From positions 132,719 to 196,718 of the forward strand of contig NZ_JACDUL010000002.1 in NCBI RefSeq assembly GCF_013760955.1: a stretch of DNA of 64,000 nt, in the 5' to 3' direction. This document shows, one piece after another, positions 57,590-64,000 of the stretch. The position numbers and the translations under genes are program-made. Numbering within the stretch: position 1 is the stretch's first letter; each line of letters opens with the position of its first letter. This stretch comes from Methanococcus maripaludis. Lineage in GTDB: Archaea; AGJL01; Methanococci; Methanococcales; Methanococcaceae. A model generated the notes under the pieces. It was not told the origin of the DNA and searched no databases. It was given only the letters and a program-made list of their open reading frames with translations.

Positions 57590-57626
57590 TTATTACTATG
57601 TAATAAGATTCTGTAATTATTATTAC
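57590..57626. promoter_or_regulatory. Double palindrome between cbiM and hel308
   Basis: TTATTAC-TAT-GTAATAA (57590-57606) is a perfect 17-bp palindrome, followed after six bases by GTAAT-TATT-ATTAC (57613-57626). Four ATTAC-type half-sites lie in the divergent spacer. They could be bound by a metal-responsive regulator (NikR-type sites are inverted repeats) or be chance AT-rich symmetry. Confidence 0.5.
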
Positions 57627-57696
57627 TCATATGGGCAAAAATTATATTATACTGGGATTACAATTAAGAAGAAAGAATTAACAAAATGTTGAAAAA

Positions 57697-59937
57697 ATGC
57701 ACGTATTAGATCTACTTAAGGAAAACAAAATTACTGAATTAAGGCCTCCTCAAAAAAGAGTGATTGATGAAGGACTTTTTGATAAATTAAAAAATTTTTT
57801 GATATGTATTCCAACTGCAAGTGGAAAAACGCTAATTGGAGAAATGGCGTTACTAAACCATATTTTGGATGAAAATAGAAATTTAACTGGAAAAAAAGGA
57901 CTATTTATCGTCCCATTAAAGGCACTGGCAAACGAGAAATTTGATGAATTTAGGGAAAAATACGAAAAGTATGGAATAAAGGTGGGTTTATCTATCGGGG
58001 ACTTCGATACAAAAGAAGACCTTTCAAAATTTCATATAATAATCACCACTTCTGAAAAGCTCGATTCATTGATGAGACACAATGTTGAATGGATAAACAC
58101 GGTATCATTAGCAATAATTGACGAAATTCATTTAATCGGCGACAATGAACGAGGGGGAACTTTAGAAGTAATTTTAACGAAATTAAAAAATTTAAATGCC
58201 CAGATTGTTGGACTTTCTGCAACAATTGGAAATCCTGAAGAACTCTCAAACTGGTTAAATGCAAAATTAATTGTGGATGAATGGAGGCCAGTTGAACTAA
58301 AAAAAGGAATTTACTTCGAAAATGAACTCGAATTTTTAAAAAATCCTGCAAAAAAAATTAAAAAATTATCTAAAAATAATTTAACTGATTTAATAGTTGA
58401 TAGTGTTGAAGAAAAAGGTTCCTGTTTAATTTTTTGTAATTCAAAAAGAAATGCCGTTGGTGAAGCTAAAAAACACAATTTAACCAGATATTTAACGAAA
58501 ACTGAACAGCATGAATTGAATAAATTAAGCGAAGATATTTTATCAATTCTTGATACACCAACTGAAACCTGTAGGGCACTTTCTGAATGTATTAAAAAGG
58601 GAGTATCATTTCACCATGCTGGACTTACATACCAACATAGAAAAATTGTTGAAGATGGATTTAGAAACCGGCTGATAAAAGTAATTTGCTGTACTCCAAC
58701 GCTTTCAGCAGGATTAAATTTACCATGCAGGCGAGCAATTGTACGGGATACAAAAAGATACTCACAAAACGGCCTTGTAGATATTCCAAGAATGGAAATT
58801 CAACAATGTATTGGAAGAGCAGGTCGACCGGGACTGGATCCATATGGTGAAGGAATAATTTATATTAAAAATGAAAAAGAAGCAGAAAAAGCTTATGAAA
58901 TACTTATTGGAAATGTAGAAAATATTTATTCAAAGCTTGCAAACCAGAAAGTTTTGAGAATTCATATTTTGGGTTTAATTTCGACAGGAGAAATTAAAGA
59001 TGGCGAAAGCCTCGTCAATTTTATGAAAAATACATTTTATGCATACCAGTTTGGAAATATTGGTGCAGTTTTATTAAATGTATCCGAAGTTGTAGAATTT
59101 TTAGAAAAAAATAAATTTTTAGAAACAACAGTTCATAAAAAAACAGAAAACAAGGTTTTGGAATTATCATTGGACTCTTCAAACAATTTAGTTTTAGATT
59201 CAAAAGAAACTTCGTTTGATCTTACAAATCCAAATTCTAAAGTAGAATTTAGATCAACAAAGCTTGGAAAAAGAATTTCTGAACTCTATATTGACCCGAT
59301 GAGTTCTGAAATTATAATTGAAGAATTGAATGAATTAAAGAAAAAATGCAGTCAACTGGATCGATCTAAAATAGATCAGTATCTGTTCTATTTAATTTCA
59401 AAAACTAACGAAATGCGACCACTTTTAAGAATTCGGCCAAATGAAGAACTTGATTTAATTCTTGAAATGGATAAAATGGGACTGAAAGATTATTCGATAG
59501 AAAATATCGAAGCTTTTAAGAATTCAAAAATGTTCTGCGACTGGGTAAGTGAAATACCTGAAGAAATAATTTTGGAAAAGTATGGTGTTGAACCGGGAAT
59601 ATTAAGGTATAAAGTTGAACAGGCTAAATGGATGATATATTCAACAAAGGAGATTGCAAAATTAATCCATTTAGATAGCAGCGAAGTTTATAGGGCACTT
59701 TTAGAAATGGAATTAAGAATTGAGTACGGTGCAAAAGAAGAGTTAATCGAATTATTGAAAGTCAAAAATGTCGGTCGTGCAAGATCGAGAAAACTCTACA
59801 ATGCGGGAATTAAGTCTAAAATAGAGATAAACAATAACCCTGAAAAAATCCTTGAACTTTTCGGCGAAAAAATCGGTAAAAAAATACTTGGCGAACTTGG
59901 AATGAAATATGGTCAACAGACTCTTCTTAACTATTAA
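57697..59937 (+). CDS. Hel308/Hjm-type Ski2-like DNA helicase
   Basis: 746 residues. Q-like LRPPQK, Walker A PTASGKT (39-45), DEIH (142-145), SAT (174-176), TPTLSAGLNLP and motif VI QCIGRAGRPG. The C-terminal part has the winged-helix, ratchet and helix-hairpin-helix domains (VKNVGRARSRKLYNAGI). Unwinds lagging-strand forks in repair. ATG start without a strong ribosome site. Confidence 0.93.
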   Translation: MHVLDLLKENKITELRPPQKRVIDEGLFDKLKNFLICIPTASGKTLIGEMALLNHILDENRNLTGKKGLFIVPLKALANEKFDEFREKYEKYGIKVGLSIGDFDTKEDLSKFHIIITTSEKLDSLMRHNVEWINTVSLAIIDEIHLIGDNERGGTLEVILTKLKNLNAQIVGLSATIGNPEELSNWLNAKLIVDEWRPVELKKGIYFENELEFLKNPAKKIKKLSKNNLTDLIVDSVEEKGSCLIFCNSKRNAVGEAKKHNLTRYLTKTEQHELNKLSEDILSILDTPTETCRALSECIKKGVSFHHAGLTYQHRKIVEDGFRNRLIKVICCTPTLSAGLNLPCRRAIVRDTKRYSQNGLVDIPRMEIQQCIGRAGRPGLDPYGEGIIYIKNEKEAEKAYEILIGNVENIYSKLANQKVLRIHILGLISTGEIKDGESLVNFMKNTFYAYQFGNIGAVLLNVSEVVEFLEKNKFLETTVHKKTENKVLELSLDSSNNLVLDSKETSFDLTNPNSKVEFRSTKLGKRISELYIDPMSSEIIIEELNELKKKCSQLDRSKIDQYLFYLISKTNEMRPLLRIRPNEELDLILEMDKMGLKDYSIENIEAFKNSKMFCDWVSEIPEEIILEKYGVEPGILRYKVEQAKWMIYSTKEIAKLIHLDSSEVYRALLEMELRIEYGAKEELIELLKVKNVGRARSRKLYNAGIKSKIEINNNPEKILELFGEKIGKKILGELGMKYGQQTLLNY

Positions 59938-59971
59938 TTTAAAATTATAATATAAATTTTTTAAAAAAGTT

Positions 59972-60039
59972 ATGCTCAGCTGTCCCCGTTGTCTTCATCG
60001 GAAAAGAATCCTCAGTGAAGTCGGCACTCATCATTGCAT
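59972..60039 (-). ncRNA. C/D box sRNA
   Basis: Read on the minus strand: terminal stem ATGC...GCAT, box C ATGATGA (60028-60034), 12-nt guide GTGCCGACTTCA, box D' CTGA (60012-60015), box C' CGATGAA, second guide GACAACGGGGACAG, box D CTGA just before the 3' stem. Order, spacing and size (about 68 nt) match archaeal 2'-O-methylation guide RNAs. It stands out as a GC-rich island in an AT-rich spacer. Targets, predicted by complementarity, were not searched. Confidence 0.85.
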
Positions 60040-60153
60040 AATTAAATCAGGGAAATATTCTTTAATTAGATATAAAGCTTAAATAACCTGATATATATAG
60101 TTGAGTTATCTTGAAATGAGTTATTAAAAATTTAAAATTAAAACGTGTTAAAA

Positions 60154-60726
60154 ATGTATGTTTTTTTAGATACTGAAACAACAGGGCTTCACCCGGGTCA
60201 GATTGCACAGCTTTCATATCTTGTAACTGACGAAGATTTGAACCTAAAAAAAGTTTTCAATCAATACTACTCAGTAGACCGCATGTCAAGAAGTGCTGCA
60301 AAAATTCACGGCTTAACTATGGAAATACTTGACGAATTATCAAATGGAATGACTTTCGAAGACACCGTTGACGAAGTTAGGGATGATCTTGAAGATTCCA
60401 TAATAATCGGACACAATATCTCTTTTGATATTCGATTTTTAAAGACAGAATTTGAAAGGCTAGGTCCGGAATATGTTCCAAAAGATAAATTCTGTACAAT
60501 GTTTCATTTTACTCCAATATGTAAACTTCCAGGTCAAAAAAGATATAAAAGACCAAAATTGGTTGAATTAATGGAATTTTTAGAACAATGCCCTCACGAA
60601 GGACTTGAGTTTACAAAAGAAGCGTATGGTTGTAGTGACGTTGGATTTCACGATGCAAGGTACGATACCGGGATTTTATATCTTTGCTACAAAAAAGGAG
60701 TTTTACTCGACCATATAAAAAAATAA
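60154..60726 (+). CDS. DnaQ-like DEDDh 3'-5' exonuclease
   Basis: About 190 residues. ExoI DTETTG, ExoII GHNISFDIRFL and ExoIII HDARYDT give the full DEDDh set. A stand-alone exonuclease, possibly for proofreading, repair or RNA trimming. Start ATG 60154 chosen over GTG 60145, which lies three codons upstream; ribosome site weak in either case. Downstream of hel308 and the sRNA on the plus strand. Confidence 0.88.
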   Translation: MYVFLDTETTGLHPGQIAQLSYLVTDEDLNLKKVFNQYYSVDRMSRSAAKIHGLTMEILDELSNGMTFEDTVDEVRDDLEDSIIIGHNISFDIRFLKTEFERLGPEYVPKDKFCTMFHFTPICKLPGQKRYKRPKLVELMEFLEQCPHEGLEFTKEAYGCSDVGFHDARYDTGILYLCYKKGVLLDHIKK

Positions 60727-60758
60727 TTTAATTTGATAATTTTTTTCTTTTTCTTTTT

Positions 60759-61307
60759 TTAATTTTTAGAGTTCCATTCATCTTTTAAAATACTGTAGAC
60801 TTCTGCATCGATAAATTTTCCATTCAAGAGTTCAGCACTTCTTTCAATTCCTTCAAATTTAAAATTTAGCTTTTTTGGAATTTTTGAACTTTTTTCATTT
60901 CCAATTGCACACTTTATCTGTATTCTGTTTAGTTCTAATGTATCTAATGCATAATCTATCATTTTTATTATTGATTTTGTCACAATTCCTTTGTTTTCAA
61001 ATTCTTTTGAAATCCAGTATCCAATTTCTGTTTTTTTATTTACAAAGTCTGTGAGCTTAAATCCGATTAATCCAATTTTTTGGCCTTTATAAATGATAAC
61101 AGTAACAAAATCTCGAATTTCTTCTGGAAGAAACAGTATTGATTTTATAAAATCCTCTGTATCAAATAGTTCTTTTGTCGAATCCACAAATGAAAGCCAG
61201 ATTCTAAGATTTTCTCGATCTGAATCTATTAATCTAAAAATATCTTCTGCATCAAACAATTCTATTTCTTTTAAAACAATTTCTGAATCTACCTTAAGTT
61301 CTAACAT
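60759..61307 (-). CDS. RimJ/RimL-type GNAT N-acetyltransferase
   Basis: About 182 residues with the RimJ/L pattern: IVLKEIELFDAEDIFRLID at the start, IGLIGFKL, EIGYWISKEFENKGIVTKS (acetyl-CoA loop) and NRIQIKCAIGNEKS. Likely acetylates a protein N-terminus or small amine. ATG at 61307 follows GGGGAAG; the longer frame has unrelated residues. Convergent with the exonuclease. Confidence 0.85.
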   Translation of the reverse strand: MLELKVDSEIVLKEIELFDAEDIFRLIDSDRENLRIWLSFVDSTKELFDTEDFIKSILFLPEEIRDFVTVIIYKGQKIGLIGFKLTDFVNKKTEIGYWISKEFENKGIVTKSIIKMIDYALDTLELNRIQIKCAIGNEKSSKIPKKLNFKFEGIERSAELLNGKFIDAEVYSILKDEWNSKN

Positions 61308-61417
61308 ATATCTTCCCCTGAGTTTCCGATAAACTACATATACTCTTAAAACATACATGAATCTATTAGTTATTCTAACATTTGGATTTTTCAAAATCTG
61401 GAAACATTTATATTTGA

Positions 61418-63076
<1,659 letters not shown>

Positions 63077-63098
63077 ATAACTACTTGGAGGAAAATCA

Positions 63099-64000
63099 AT
63101 GTTCAAGACGGAACCATTTATAGAAGAATCTATTGAAGAAATAAGAAAGCAGATTGATAATAGGAGAACAATCATTGCATTGAGCGGCGGTGTTGACAGT
63201 TCAGTTGCTGCAGTTCTTGCAGATAGAGCAATTGGGGATAAATTGCTTGCAGTTTACGTTGATACTGGATTGATGAGAAAAAACGAGTCTGAGGAAATCT
63301 GGAAAATTTTTAAAGAACAGATGGGACTCAATTTAAAAATTGTTGAAGCAAAAGACATATTTTTAAAAGAACTCGAAGGAGTAATTGATCCAGAAGAAAA
63401 AAGAAAGATAATTGGAAGACTCTTTATCGAAGTATTTGAAAAAGTTGCAGAAGAACAAGGTGAAGAAGTACTTGTTCAGGGAACAATTGCGCCAGACTGG
63501 ATTGAAAGTGAAGGCCAGATTAAAACACACCACAACATTGCACTCCCTGGTGGAATGGTTTTAGATGTTGTTGAACCTTTAAGGGAACTTTATAAGGATG
63601 AAGTTAGACTTTTAGCAGAAGCTCTCGGGCTTCCAGACCAGATTGCACACAGGCAGCCTTTCCCAGGACCCGGACTTGCAGTTAGGATTTTGGGTGAAAT
63701 TACAGATGAAAAATTAGCAATCTGTAAGGAAGCAAACTTCATTGTTTCAGAAGAGATCGAAAAAACTGAACTTAAAAACGAACTTTGGCAGTACTTTGCA
63801 GCAGTGCTCGATACAAAAGCAACTGGTGTTAAGGGCGACATTAGGGACTACAACTGGGTTGTTGCACTTAGATTTGTAAGCTCACTTGATGCAATGACTG
63901 CACACACCCCCGAAATTCCATTTGATCTTATAAAAAGAATCAGCAAAAGAATAACTTCAGAAATTCCAAATGTTACAAGAGTGGTTCTTGATGTAACCGA
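63099..64000 (+). CDS. guaAB: GMP synthase subunit B (PP-loop ATPase), 3' end beyond window
   Basis: The frame is open from ATG 63099 (after TTGGAGG) to the window edge, about 300 residues; archaeal subunit B is about 310, so only a few residues are missing. PP-loop [11 protein letters not shown] (about 29-39), VDTGLMR, and the C-terminal dimerisation [14 protein letters not shown]. Works with a separate GATase subunit (GuaAA), which is not in the window, to make GMP from XMP. Downstream of pyrG. Confidence 0.96.
   Translation, partial: MFKTEPFIEESIEEIRKQIDNRRTIIALSGGVDSSVAAVLADRAIGDKLLAVYVDTGLMRKNESEEIWKIFKEQMGLNLKIVEAKDIFLKELEGVIDPEEKRKIIGRLFIEVFEKVAEEQGEEVLVQGTIAPDWIESEGQIKTHHNIALPGGMVLDVVEPLRELYKDEVRLLAEALGLPDQIAHRQPFPGPGLAVRILGEITDEKLAICKEANFIVSEEIEKTELKNELWQYFAAVLDTKATGVKGDIRDYNWVVALRFVSSLDAMTAHTPEIPFDLIKRISKRITSEIPNVTRVVLDVT

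Overview
The window is a stretch of an AT-rich (about one third G+C) chromosome of a hydrogenotrophic methanogen, almost certainly Methanococcus maripaludis or a very close relative. The main evidence is a methanogen-type nif operon (nifH-nifI1-nifI2-nifDKENX) behind tandem NrpR-type operators. It is supported by CofG (coenzyme F420), the methanogen-type class II seryl-tRNA synthetase, an archaeal RNase P Pop5 subunit, archaeal GMP synthetase subunit B, a methanococcal S-layer protein, and GGTGA-type ribosome sites with frequent TTG/GTG starts. The assignment is by gene recognition; no database search was run.

Layout. 1-5.1 kb: the end of a RACo/RamA-like ASKHA corrinoid-protein activator, a small MtaA-like corrinoid methyltransferase, an MFS carrier, an HgdB-like double-cubane protein and RNase HI. 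5.2-16.6 kb: mostly small conserved or unknown genes (zincin peptidase, TetR regulator, Bax inhibitor-1 family protein, MsrA, LysE and APC transporters, transglutaminase-like lipoprotein, DUF1847 protein, flavin-binding protein). It includes a 0.94 kb gene-free stretch with unexplained structure: a GATC-rich 21-bp inverted repeat and a hairpin-rich ncRNA candidate. 16.6-24.5 kb: nif promoter and operon. 24.5-33.9 kb: osmoadaptation block, with ablA-ablB (N-epsilon-acetyl-beta-lysine synthesis), a CBS protein plus NapA-type Na+/H+ antiporter, bioA, and a glycine-betaine-type ABC transporter (proV-W-X). A GGGATACCCC element with similar flanks occurs upstream of both ablA and proV. 33.9-37 kb: a large secreted TPR protein, a PD-(D/E)XK nuclease-like protein with a lysine-rich tail, and two short genes. 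37-47.3 kb: fungal-type cytosine deaminase, 2-hydroxyacid dehydrogenase, MacB/FtsX permease, hemC, a TIR-like/TPR protein, a methyltransferase with a damaged start codon, an S-layer protein, cofG and nadC. 47.3-64 kb: RNase P Pop5, a 41-aa membrane protein, serS, aksF-like dehydrogenase, an AIR-synthase-like protein, unknown genes, cobalt transporter parts (cbiM, cbiN, cbiQ; no cbiO), Hel308 helicase, a C/D box sRNA, a DnaQ-like exonuclease, an acetyltransferase, pyrG and the 5' part of guaA.

How it works together. The nif block is a complete Mo-nitrogenase structural and cofactor-scaffold operon with PII-like NifI1/NifI2 for post-translational switch-off. ablAB and proVWX are the synthesis and uptake arms of compatible-solute accumulation, and the antiporter fits the same ion and osmotic role. 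cofG and nadC supply redox cofactors. The observations most worth following are the shared osmotic-operon element, the structured 7.4-7.9 kb region, the C/D sRNA near 60.0 kb, the nested inverted repeat at 55.1 kb, the two adjacent proteins with matching lysine-rich tails, and the ATC-for-ATG start lesion.
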